Assembly: GCA_964017235.1 (NCBI GenBank)
Contig: OZ024929.1
Location: 159,325,609 to 159,389,608 of the forward strand
Direction of reading: 5' to 3'
DNA length: 64,000 bases
From: Sabellastarte sp. h YS-2021
Taxonomy: Eukaryota > Annelida > Polychaeta > Sabellida > Sabellidae
Part shown: positions 46,946 through 59,300 of the stretch, in pieces
Position numbering within the stretch: position 1 is the first letter of the stretch
Layout: the number at the start of each line of letters is the position of its first letter
Made by a program: the position numbers and the translations under genes
Notes under the pieces: model-generated
Database searches by the model: none
What the model was told of the DNA's origin: nothing
What the model saw: only the letters and a program-made list of their open reading frames with translations

Positions 46946-47124
46946 TATGGCAGGAGATAATTGCATGCGTCAGAATGCTTGGTTTTTTTTTGTGTATTTT
47001 ATCATTTGGTAACTTTTCACCCAGTGTGGAAATTTACTTAAATAAGATTCTATTCTGTTGCAGGAAAAAAACTGTTATTCTTTATCAATTTTATTTTGCT
47101 GACATTATGGTATCACTCTGCAGC

Positions 47125-48945
47125 GTCCACGTGAACAACTTCTCCTCCAAAAGTACAAGGCCCAGAGACATGCTGTTACTTTTAAAAGATACCTTATCTA
47201 TCAATGATGATAAATCGTAAAACCATGCAGATCTGTCTGTCTGTTCCGCAGAGCTGTTAGAAGAGAGGTACCCCCACCCAAAGTGTGAAAATTTCAACAC
47301 TTTATCACTTTTTTCTCATTGACTGTTACTGGGATTTCTCTCTTGTGTTGCATATATGTACTTGGCCATGAGTAGATTCCCTTGTGTGAGTATCAGGCCT
47401 GGATATTTCTCAATTATTTTTTTTGTTGTGAATTTTTGAAATAATTTTAATGCATTAAAATTCCTGAAATGATGCACTAAATCACTTATAACATGAAAAG
47501 TATTGCATTTAGAGCATTTTGTTAAAATATGTTATTCAGCTACTTTTTCCATAGCTACAACATGTTGAGTAACTTGAGCGTCTATCTCCATAGCTAAGTG
47601 AGTAATAACTACTTTCTGACTTTTCAGTAACTGCATGAGTAAAATCACTTGTAACTTGAAAACTATTGCATTTAGAGAACTGCGTATAAATATGTTATTC
47701 AGCTACTTTTGGGTCAGCTATAACATAGTAAAATTACAGATGTGTGGCTCATTGTATAGCTTAGCAAAAGCTATTTTGAGGTTCTCACTGTTGAGTAAAT
47801 CAGTTGTAACCTGAAAATTATTTCATTTACAGTATTTTCTTTGAATGTGTTAGTCACCTACTTTTCAGTCTTCTGTAACATAGTGGAATTGCAGACTTGT
47901 AGCTCATTGCATAGCTGAACAAAAGCTACTTTTAGGTTCTCACTGTTGAGTAAATCGGTTGTAACTTGAAAACTATTGCATTTACTGTATTTTGTTTGAG
48001 TATGTTATTTAGCTACTTTGGGTCAGCAATAACATAGTATAATTGCAGGCCTGTAGCTCATTACATAGCTGAGTAATAGGTACTTTGAGATTATCACTGT
48101 TGAGTTGATCAGTTATAACTTGAAAACTATTGCATTTCGAGTATTTTGTTTGAATATGTTATTCACCTACTTATGGATCAGCTATATCATATTGAAATTT
48201 TAGACCTCTAGTTCATTGCATAGCTGGGCAAAAGCTACTTTCAGGTTTTCGCTGTTGAATAAATCAGTTGTACCTTGAAAACTATTGCATTTACAGTATT
48301 TTCTTCAAATATGTTATATTCACCTACTTTTCAATCTTCCATAACAGTAAAATTGCAGACCTGTAACTTATTACATAGCTGAGCAAAAGCTACTTTTAGG
48401 TCATCATTGTTGAGTAAATCAGTTGTAACTTAAAAAAAAACTATTGTATTTTGTTTGAATTTGTTACTCAGCTACTTTTTGGTGAGCTATACCATAGTAA
48501 AATTGCTGGCCTGTAGGTCATTGCATAGCTGCGTAACAGCTACTTTGAGGTTATCACTGTTGAGTAAATAGTCATAACTTGAAAACTATTGTATTTAGAA
48601 TATTTTCTTTAAATATGTTATTAATTTACTTTTGAGTCAGCTATACCATAGTGAAACTGCGGACATGTAGCTCATCGCATAGCTGAGCAAAACCTACTTT
48701 GACATTCTCACTGTTGAGTAAATCAGTTGTAATTCAAAAACTATTGCTTTTACAGTGTTTCGTTTAAATATGTTTTCCAAAAGGTTTTAGACCTAAACAG
48801 TTAACTTGGTACTTTACTTCTGTATACCATTTGCAGGGCACAATGTTTGTGTCCTTATCTCTTTTCACTTTTACTCTGAAACACAAAACACACAGTCAAC
48901 TGACACAGAGCCCGTTCATGGGCACTGATTGCTTGTTATTTATTT
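47125..48945 (+). mobile_element. Family B1 element, forward copy
   Basis: The start (about 47125) reads aacttctcctccaaaagtac, aaggcccagagacatgctg and tcgtaaaaccatgcagatc; the end has cagtcaactgacacagagcc with hairpin GCCCGTTCATGGGC at 48910-48923. The internal ~148-bp array (47470-48790, about 9 units) carries taacttgaaaactattgcat, tatgttattcacctactttt, gggtcagctataacatagta and gctcattgcatagctgagc. No protein is encoded. Confidence 0.85.
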
Positions 48946-48984
48946 TCTTGTATTTCCATATAGTGTAAAGGTTTCTCATGTATT

Positions 48985-49640
48985 GTTTTCACCAATGTCT
49001 TCCACCTGTGTGGGTGGGCAGTGGCTGCCAATCTTAACTAGGTCAAATCTCCAAAATTGTGAAATGGAAGAAGTTCAATCATAGCATGAATGTTCCCTGG
49101 GGGATATATTTCTGGTTTAACCTTGGTGTGACCTTTGACTTTGCACCCTTTGTCATTGAAAATTTCTAATTTTAGACTGGACAATCTTGTCTAGGTCAGA
49201 TCTTCACAACAGTAGTGTGGAAGAAGTTCATAATTGATAAGGGTAAGTCTTAGGGAATGTTGTTGTGCAAGGTCATAATGTGATCTTGGTATGACCTTTG
49301 GCCTTGGTTCTGTGCACTTCAATATAGAAAATTTCTGCCTTTGGACATGATAATCTAGTCGGGGCCAGATTGCCACAACCATGAGGTTCAAACTTGGCAG
49401 GAATATTCCTTAGGGGATGTGGTGTGTAGTGTCATGGCATAACCTTTGACCTTGTCTCTGTAACCACAGACTCTTTAAAATTTTTGACTTTGGACTTCAA
49501 AATATTGTCCAGATCAGATCTTTATAACTGTCAGGTGGAAGAAGCTCAATCTTGACAGGGATGTTCCCCAAGGAATGTTGTATTGTAATCACATGATTTC
49601 ACCTTAGTGTGACGTTTAACCTAGACTGCTGGAATATTTT
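48985..49640 (+). repeat. Degraded family A-like array (A')
   Basis: About four rounds of gaccttgg.t.tg, acaatcttgtctaggtcaga, tg.aagaagttca and gatgttcccc..ggaatgtt follow tgttttcaccaatgtcttcc, a decayed A terminus. A different subfamily or a much older copy. Confidence 0.65.
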
Positions 49641-50900
49641 CTTCTGGCATATTTGAGGCATTCTTTTTTCTATCACAAACCTATATGGAATGCTAATCTA
49701 ATCTAATCTACTGCTTTGCAGGCGCAATATCTTCCCCACAAAGGGGCACTCAGTGTGGTATTTAAACAAAATCATTATCATAGGGAGACTCAAGGGGCAT
49801 TGCTGTAGCTGATTGTTAGATGTTGAACTTACTTTGCTAATTTTGCTCTCTGCATGACAGCTTTACTTCTATTCCAAGAAATAAATTTTACAGCTTCACT
49901 ACTTTTTGCTTTCAAATTAATGCTCTTATTCTTATTTTGGTGATCCTTTATATAGCTTATACTGTCTCTTCTGGAAGAGACCACATTGATTATACTTTTT
50001 CACGTCCTCTGTCTATCGTGGTGTCCCAGAGATCATGTTGACGCCATCCTACCTACCATTTGCTGCAGTATTTGAAAGGCAAAACATGATTCAATGCAAA
50101 TGAATGTGCCCCATGGATGCAATACTATATCATCTGTGGGATGACAGATATATTCAACTTAAGCATATGTTTGTCAAATGATCAAAACCTTTGGTGCCAT
50201 TATTTACAATGTTTACTTATCTGCCATCTTTGCTATGCACACACATCCTCTTAATGTTACAATAGAAATGGCTAGTTAAAATGCTTGCAGTTGAGACGGT
50301 AACAAAGGATTTTGTTTCTAAAAACGAGATTTGTAAATGTTGGAATTTCAGTTAAAATCACTTGGAAATCGCTTTTTCCAGTATTTGGATATAATATTTT
50401 TTACAAAATTTATTGTAACCTCCCAGAATCAAAGAGATTTAGAAAACAGTGGCTGTGTGATAGTTTGGTGTTTTTGTGACATTACAAGTTTTTGTGGTTT
50501 TTGTGTTTAATCTGAATGTTATTTTTTTTCATATCCTAGATGTGAACTAATGTAGTCATTAGCAGGCAAACACCTGTTAATGAGTTCATGATCCTGAGCA
50601 ATATACTTTTAATTAATGCCAAGTTTAAATACTGAAAAAAATTCTTTTAGACTAATATAAGTTTAATATGTTTTTAAACATTTTTGAGTTTAAAATGACT
50701 GACAATAGTGTTATAAATAATTGTTAACTTATTCATATCACAAAAATCTATACTTTCTGTTCTGTTTAGTGAAAACAACATGCTGTAAAGAATGGTACAA
50801 TTTTGTACTCAGTTGTAGTATAATTACATTGCATTACAGGAATTATTAGGTTTAAACTTATAACATTGATGTGGGACTCAGTTTGTCAAGGAGGGACTCC
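49641..50900. other. Unassigned AT-rich sequence
   Basis: No gene is visible. A short tandem ctaatctaatctaatctact at ~49691-49710 resembles a LINE 3' tail, but no LINE body is attached. Confidence 0.45.
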
Positions 50901-50904
50901 ATTG

Positions 50905-52028
50905 TTACCCAACAGCCCTTAAGGGCTGTGGAGGTATTGTTTTCATCCATGGTGTCCCACTGTTGGGCAGGCAGGCGGCGAAAAAAGTTTGTCTGGGCTG
51001 TATCTCAGAAACCGTAAGGTGTAGGAAGTTGATACTTGCTAGGGACATTGGTTAGGGGGTGTAGGTGTGTAACGTTATGGTGTGACCTTGATTTGACCTT
51101 GCTGTAGTGACCTTGATCTATAAAATTTTGTCCGGGTTATATCTCAGAAACTGAAAGGTGTAGGAAGTTGATACTTGGTTCGGACATTGGTTAGGGGGTG
51201 TAGCTGTGTAACGTCATGGTGTGACCTTGAGTTGACCTTGCCGTAGTGACCTTCACCTATTGCATTTTTTTCTGGGCTATATTGTGGAAACCATTAAGTG
51301 TAGGATGGTGTTACTTGTTAGGAACATTGGTTAGGGGTTGTAGATGTGCAACATCATGGTGTGACCTTGATTTAACCTTTGTCCTTTCCATAGTGACCTT
51401 GTAAGGTGTAGGAAGTTGATACTTAGTAGGTACATCTCTTAGGTGTTGTAGGTGTGCAACATCATGATGTGATCTTGATTTGACCTTTGACCTTGGTGTA
51501 GTGACCATGAGTTAAAAAAAATCTTGTCCAGGCTATTTCTTGGATTCTGTAAGGCGTAGAAGGTTGACAGGGTGAGGTGGTGTAGGTGTGCATCATGGTG
51601 TGACCTTTAACTTTGGCTCTGCTAAAGTGTGTTCACCTGCCATATTTGAGACATGTTTTGACAAAGATATATGGATTGCTGCAACTTATTATTATTTGTA
51701 CTTTTATATAATTGTGTTATTAAATTTCCATTGACAGCTATTCTCCAATTAATAAATTTTACAGCTTAATAATTTTTAGTTTACTGATTAATGCTGTCAT
51801 CTTGCTATTGAATTGTGCTGTTTTAATAATTTATCTGAACATACATTTTCTTTCTCTTAGGTGATATTTTCTCTACTTAAACATTATCTGGAGCTTTATA
51901 TACACTGCTTTTAGCCACTGCTGTGAAAGTATCCCGATCTTTGTATTGTTTCACTGCTTCTGTATCTCATGGTGTTGAAAACTATTTCCCCAGGCTGTGG
52001 CGTTTGGGCATCTCTGATGCTATTTTTT
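50905..52028 (+). mobile_element. Family A element, copy A4
   Basis: Perfect hairpin ACAGCCCTTAAGGGCTGT at 50912-50929, then attgttttcatccatggtgt. Four monomers to about 51610, a shortened central segment (no gtgcttaatctacatc block), then the far end caggctgtggcgtttgggca, tctctgatgctatttt. Internally deleted relative to A2 and A3. Confidence 0.8.
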
Positions 52029-52195
52029 GAACATGAAGAGGTCCCCAGGACTCCATAAATGTTAAGGCTTATGTGAACACTTTCTCCATACTGTGGAGTA
52101 TTGGCATTTTTTGGACTGATGCTATTTTTATATATCAAGATATTTTTATAAAGCCAGGTAAAACTCAACTTGTATGCCAAGGTAATGAATTACAT

Positions 52196-52275
52196 AATCT
52201 AATTCTAATTTAACTTTTATAGCGCTTAATCTACTCAGCAAAGGGAAACTATACATTCATAGATACGCAGTACTT
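52196..52275 (-). mobile_element. Isolated LINE 3' end (same family as 5331-7692)
   Basis: aattctaatttaacttttat, agcgcttaatct and a following gatacgcag match 5336-5395 (aattctaatagtacttttat, agcgcttaatctctc, gacgcag). A strongly 5'-truncated insertion of under 100 bp. Confidence 0.7.
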
Positions 52276-53154
52276 AGTTGATTTATATAAAACTGGTGTG
52301 ATACTTGATACTCAAGAAAAAATTGTCCACTGGCAACAATTTAAATGTTGATATTCTCTCTGTTGCTACATGTTTTTGACACTTTTTGTACCCCATAACC
52401 TGTGCAAAAGTGAGCAGCCGAAATATAATTACTGTCAGTTTGGAGGTAAATATGAGAAAAACAACTAACAAAAGTAAACAGACTAAACACTCATTATGAA
52501 GTATATTTTCGACATTGTTGCTGTTTTCCTCTTCCTGTCAAACCACTGAACCCTGTAGGAAGTTTTAATTTCTCTAAAATGTTTTAAATTATTTTATAAT
52601 ATTAGGGACAGTATTATTGTTGAAGTTCAGATTATTATAATGACTGTGTTTTGTTTTTTAAGAAACAAAACACAGTAATTGTTTTTAAGAAAATTGTTTG
52701 AGGAAAAATGTAAAAATTGACCCTCTTTCAATGTTACCAAAACTGTAAATTTTCAGAAGTTAAACTGCAAGCTAAAGTGGTTAGAAAAAAAATCAAATGT
52801 GATCAAATTTCACTCATATGTTCAACATTTCCAAACTTTGGAATAGAAGCACCTAATTAGGATATGATGAAATGCGTTTTTAGAATACACTTTAGCATAA
52901 ATCATTCATTTTAATGTTAATAATTCTTGTTCATTTTTCCTACTGAGTCTTACTGAGTCCTCTGGATACATTGTTGTAAAATAATTAAATACAACACTCA
53001 AACCTGGTACGTTTACTGATTTCATGATGGTTTTAGTCTTGGTGTTGGTTTCCAAAAAATAAACTCTTTTTAACAACTTATCAAAACATCGTACAAAAAA
53101 CTGTAAATGCTATGGTTTCATATTCTCTCTTACTCTGTTTCTGTTTGTGTGCAG
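52276..53154. other. Sequence 5' of the first recognised SLC35E2 exon
   Basis: Mostly unassigned and AT-rich. The last ~35 bp is a pyrimidine-rich tract ending tttgtgtgcag, a strong splice acceptor. This sequence is therefore probably intron, with the promoter and upstream exon(s) further left or not recognised. Confidence 0.55.
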
Positions 53155-53302
53155 GCACATAGCAAAGAGATGTCATCTAACATAGGCTTATGGAATGCAA
53201 AGGCCCTAACAGCCCTGGGTCTGTGGTACTTCTTCAGTACCTTGACACTCTTCCTTAACAAGTACATTCTAGTCACTATGATGGGCGAGCCAACTCTGCT
53301 CA
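53155..53302 (+). CDS. SLC35E2: SLC35E2 exon a
   Basis: Acceptor tttgtgtgcag, donor a|gtaagttc. It codes [16 protein letters not shown], then the first membrane helix through NKYIL and GEPTLL, leaving one base of the next codon. Human SLC35E2 has a similar SDLGVW...LFLNKYIL passage, which supports family and frame. Confidence 0.88.
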
Positions 53303-56300
53303 GTAAGTTCAATATTACCTATATAAAGAGCCCTTCTTACATTTTGAAAAAGTCACTGGACAAAGTTTTGTCATTGGAAGCAGGGTGGTATGGTTTGATA
53401 GACATGTCCACTCGGGTCAAATCGATAATAAGCTACATTTTAAAAACGTAAATACTTTATGCAAGAATAGTGTGAAATTGCTTAATTTGGAGTAGAAAAT
53501 ATTAAAAAGAGGAATACTGTTTTCTAATTTGTTTCGATGTTTTTGTAAATATTTACATTAAAAAAGACTGATTTCAATTACTTTTTAAAGAAAAAAAAAG
53601 CACTCTAAATATTTACAAACAAAATAGACATAAAATATTAAATTTTTGTTCCTTTTTTTAAAGAAAGTTACCCCACTTTTTTATTTAACCAATAATAACT
53701 ATGGTAAAATTCTGCGTATAGCCATATACCATGGTTTGTCGAGTGATAATCCTATAATAAATTATAATTATAAACATTATCTCCATACAGTTTGGTGAAG
53801 GGCTTTTGGAAAACACAAATCTAAGTTGCAGTTTATGAGATCAAGTGTAGTTTACAAATGCAAGTTTCTTAAATATTGGTTTGAGTTCCATATAAGGAAC
53901 TTAACATCAGAACCTGCATCATATTTAGTATACTTTACAACACTGTTTTGAAATTCTGAATTCTTTATACAGGTACATTCCAGATGGTAAGCACTGCTGT
54001 GTATGGGTACATACAAATGTACATCACCTGTGGCCTGTATAAACCAGTAAAACGAGACTCGAAACCTCCAAACTTCTACAGAAATATGGTTATTGTTGGC
54101 TCTCTAAGGTATGTTGTTAATTTGTATGTAGTGTTCTCAATAAACCCTTTTTAGTGGGACCGGGTATGCAGTGGTTTCAGTGGGCGGGTATCCGGGTACC
54201 CGAGCCGATGGGCGATAATAGCTGAAACTACAAATATCTCCATATTTACAGACTTAAAACCTACAGAAATAATGGGATGCAACCATTTGTTTTATTAGTC
54301 GAATCTTTGATTCAAGTTATGTACTGAGTTGCGGTCGCGATTTTAAAAGGGCCGTTTAAGCCCTTAAATATCAAATTCTTCATAATATTTGTTCACATAT
54401 CGGTACATTAAGGTCTATACTATACACTCTGCCATTTTGAAGATTTTTAATGCTTTTATTCAGTTATATTTTATAAAGTAAAAAGCTTGTCTAGCACTTC
54501 GTCTGGCTTTCTCCAAGGACCTGTATGTCCTAGAAACTATTGTGTTTGCCATTGTAATGGCCTACTCGAACGAGTCTTTTTTAACGGTTTCGTCTGCTGG
54601 TTTCTAGACCTTAAACCCCAGTTAATTTATTTGTCTGCAGGGTTTACCACGCAGTCACTGTTAATGTAAAATTGCTGTCTGCGCATCTACGTGTACTCCA
54701 TTATTTGTCAAACAAATAAACCGCAAAGAAATTAATGAATGAAGTGACGTCACGGTAGTACTATACATTTTTCGTTTAGCCAATCAAAATCGAGATCACC
54801 TCTGGCAGAGACAATGAAAATTCAAACTCCGTAGTTCTACATTCAACCACTAGAAGGCGCTTTTGTATGTCCTAGAAGGTATCATGATGGGGTTTCTAAA
54901 CGTGAGGCTACGATGGGGTTTCTAACAACATTTTACAAATATATAATCCAGCAATATTTCTGTCTTCTCGCAATATTTAAAACAAATAAAATATCAAATG
55001 CTGGTAGTTGTACCCCCACAGAGTGATGAAAACGTGAGGCTACAATGGTGTTTCTAACAATATTTTACAAATATATAATCCAGCAATATTTTACTGTCGC
55101 CGCACCTCACTCTGTCTTCTCGCAATATATAAAACAAATAAAATATCAAATGCTGGTAGTTGTACACCCACAGAGTGATGAAAACGTGAGGCTACGATGG
55201 GGTTTCTGACATTTTACAAATATATAATCCAGCAATATTTTACTGTCACCGCACCTCACTCTGTCTTCTCGCAATATTTAAAATAAAATATCAAATACTG
55301 GTAGTTGTACACCCACAGAGTGATGAAGACGTGAGGCTACAATGGTGTTTCTAACAATATTTTACAAATATATAATCCAGCAATATTTTACTGTCGCCGC
55401 ACCTCACTCTGTCTTCTCGCAATATTTAAAATAAAATATCAAATGCTGGTAGTTGTACACCCACAGAGTGATGAAAACGTGAGGCTACGATGGGGTTTCT
55501 GACATTTTACAAATATATAATCCAGCAATATTTTACTGTCGCCGCACCTCACTCTGTCTTCTCGCAATATTTAAAACAAATAAAATATCCAATGCTGGTA
55601 GTTGTACACCCACAGAGTGATGAAAACGTGAGGCTACGATGGGGTTTCTAACAACATTTTACAAATATATAATCCAGCAATATTTCTGTCTTCTCGCAAT
55701 ATTTAAAACAAATAAAATATCAAATGCTGGTAGTTGTACACCCACAGAGTGATGAAAACGTGAGGCTACGATGGGGTTTCTAACAACATTTTACAAATAT
55801 ATAATCCAGCAATATTTTACTGTCACCGCACCTCACTCTGTTTAGCGGGCGATAATACCAAGTTTACAGATTTCAACACCCACTGCTGTCCTAAGATTCG
55901 ACTCCGTGGTTGGCAGAAGGCCAGCCACTTCACCCTAGTTTCTTGTTGGCCACGGTTTTGCATTCAAAACAATATTGCACGGAAGAAATGTTAAATAAAA
56001 AAAGACTTCTGTACATTCAAAACATGGTTGTTTATATAAAAATGGAGTCACATGACCTATCACAAAAGCATTATCTACTGCTCGAATGTAGTTTCGGAAT
56101 TGAAACTTCATTTTTATATCGGGTTGATAATTGAATTTTATTAACGTAATATTATTAACTACTGTGTGAAAATATTGTACTCTTTATTTATTTAAGGAGG
56201 GCATGTCACTATATAGCCAATATACAGCATTTTATGGACTCGGAATTAAGTAACTGTGTTAATATACTGACGATTTTCAAAGGGTTCCGGTATTTGACAA

Positions 56301-59300
56301 TGAATAAACAACCAAAATAAAAGACAAATAAAATACTATAAACGGTGTACAAGGGTGAGAAAACAATATTATTGTGCATTTTAATTGAATAGTTTCATTT
56401 TAAAGTGAATTAATGAAGTCCAGATACGTCTGTACTTGGTCAGCCTACGTGGGCGATATTGACAGAAATAAGCTTAGATTCGGGTACTCGGGTATGAGAT
56501 TTCAGATTCGGGTAAGTATTCAGGGTTCAGGGTTCACTGTTTTGCAACGGGTACCCGTTGAGATCACTATTTGTATGTAAATAAATCAGTTTTAGATTTT
56601 GTAACAATTTAAAAGAAACTCTTGTTGTCAAATAATCGTGGAAATTAAAACTCACCTGAATAGTAGAATATTTTAAAATTTGAAAAATTAGTATGTATTA
56701 TTATATGAATCTGACAGGCAATATTATTATTGTTGATCCAAGAACCTGTGGTATTGGATGGCTTTGAAGTATATCACACTTTGTCATTTTTGGTAATCAG
56801 GCTCAGTTGTATTAGTCCCAAAAACTTCATTGCAGGAGAATGTCAAGTGTGGAAGCCAAATTTTTGAGTCCTTTATGAAACTCTGAAGAATACTTGAACT
56901 GACATTACATTTTGTTTCCAAATACAAAACTTGGTATAAATAAGGCTGGAGCCCTCCTTCAAGGTCAAATGAGTGTAGCTAGCCTTAAAATTAGTTATGA
57001 CATGTTTATTGGTCCTGGAGGTTTTTGATGTGAAACTAACCAACAGGAAACATTGGTGGGAGTCGTTTGATCGGATCAGATTTATCTTGGGCTCGCCTAC
57101 ATGGTCTACCAGGATGGCCAGACTTGAAAGTGGCAGTGTTGCTTAGCAGTGTCCTGCAAATTGTATGCTCCCAGCATGGGTATTGGGTACTGGTTAAAAT
57201 ACCTGCTAACTGGGGAGCTTTGTCTTTCTGGTGGATGCAAATATGCATCGGTTTCCCAGTGCCAAAGCTCCAGTTTATTTCTGTTCTTGAAAGTTCACCA
57301 CTGTTTTGCTGCACTGAAGTGTGTCACAGTCTCAGTATAAATAGAAACTGTTAAGTTTTATAAGAATTTCCATTTCTGTTATTGAAGATTCATCACCGTA
57401 TTTTCCTGGGGGGATTTTCTATGAAGTATGTTTGTGTCCTTTAGAATGCCTTGGGCTTTCACACACATAAAGAGAATAGTGTCCGGTATTTTGAAGAAAG
57501 ATTGTCATATGTAATGCAGGTTAATTCCTGCTGTTGTTCACTGAAGTTATCTTTATCGAGCAATGTTTGTTTTTGTCTTCCTGAGTCTTATCACTTTGTA
57601 GAATATCACTAGAACTCAAGACACCCATGATTTCAGTTACACATAGGTTCAGTGGGTAACATGGTTGTGTCTCACATTACAAAATAACAGCCCCAACCAC
57701 AAATGTGTAAATTGCTAGTTGCTTGCCAGTGCCTGATGGTTTTCATTGCAGATTACACTCCTTTCTTCTATCACTATAGTTACCCATTGTGATATGACCT
57801 ATACAATGTGTGGAAAGCAATATCTAATCAATCCATTAATTCATAAGTTAACTGTGTGCAACTAATACATCTGCATCTTTCATAAACTAACTACTGAGTT
57901 CATGATAATTTTTACCCCACAGCATTTAAGGGCTGTGCAGGTATTGTTTTTACCCATGGCGTCCAGATGGGAAAAAGCTTGTCTGGGCTGTATCTCAGAA
58001 ACCATAAGGTGTAGAAAGTTAAAACTTGGTAGGGACATTGTTTGGGGGTGTAGGTATTGAGCCTCATGGTTTGACCTTGATTTGACCTTTGGCCTTACCA
58101 TAGTGACCTTCCGTTTGAAAATCTTGTCCGGGCTATATCTAAAAAAACGTGAGGTGTAGGAAGTTGAAACTTGGTAGGAACATTGGTTGGTGGGTGTAGG
58201 TGTGGAATGTTATTGTGTGACCTTGCTTTGACCTTGCTGTCATGACCGTGACCTTTGAAATCTTGTCCAGGCTATGCCTCAGAAACAGTAAAGCTTTGGA
58301 AGTTGATACTTGGCATGGACATTGGTTTGGAGGGTGTAAGTCTGCAGCGTCATGGTGTGACCTTGATTTGACCTTTGACATTGCTGTAGTGACCTTGAGA
58401 CCATTAAAATCTTATCCAGACTATATTTCGGAATCTGTAAGATGTTTCCTCTGTTATTTTCTCTCCTAACACTCTTTGGACCTTTACATAACTGACATTG
58501 TTTGCTGTGAAAGTCTCCTGATCTTTGTACTGTTTCACTTCTTCTGTATCTCATGGTGTAGAAAACTATTTCCCAGGCTGTGTGGTATGGGCATCTCCGA
58601 AGCTATTTTTCTCCGACGAAACTACAAGGCCCAGATACACTCTGTTAATTTTAAAAGATACCTTTTCTATTGAGGATGATAAATCGTAAAATGTATGCAG
58701 ATCGGTCTGTTCGTCTGTTCCCCAGAGCCTTTAGAAATGAGATAACCCCACCCAAAGTGTGAAAATTTCAACACTTTATCACAATTTTCTCATTGCTATT
58801 GAAGGGATTTCTCTCATATCTTGCATATATATACTAGGCTACAGGTAGATTCTTTTTTGTGAGTATAAGACTTGGATCTTTTTAAATTATTTTTTTATGA
58901 ATTTTTAAAATATTTTTTCCTGAATTAAAATTCATGAAATCATGCACTAAATCACTTATAACTTGAAAAGTATTGCATTTAGAGCATTTACTAAAATATG
59001 TTATTCAGCTACTTTTCCCATAGCTACAACATGGTGAGTAACTTGGGCGTCCCCGTAACTAAGTGAGTAATAGCTGCTTTCTAACTTTTCAGTAACTTCC
59101 ATAATGAGTAAAATCATTTGTAACTTTAAAACTATTGCATGTAGAGAATTTTGTTTAAATATTTTATTCAGCTACTTTTGGGTAAGCTATAACATAGTAA
59201 AATTTCAGACCTGTAGCTCATTGCATAGTTGAGTTACAGCTACTTTGAGGTTGTCACTGCTGAGTAAATCAGTTATAACTTAAAACTATTGCATTTACAG

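Noticed and set aside
55910-56134. hAT transposase remnant within the 2.4-kb element
   Set aside because: The 74-residue frame has no recognisable hAT dimerisation or catalytic motif.
57288-57445. Functional alternative exons of SLC35E2
   Set aside because: Both have stops or frame breaks and lack the KSSAPIFT signature, so they can only be relics.
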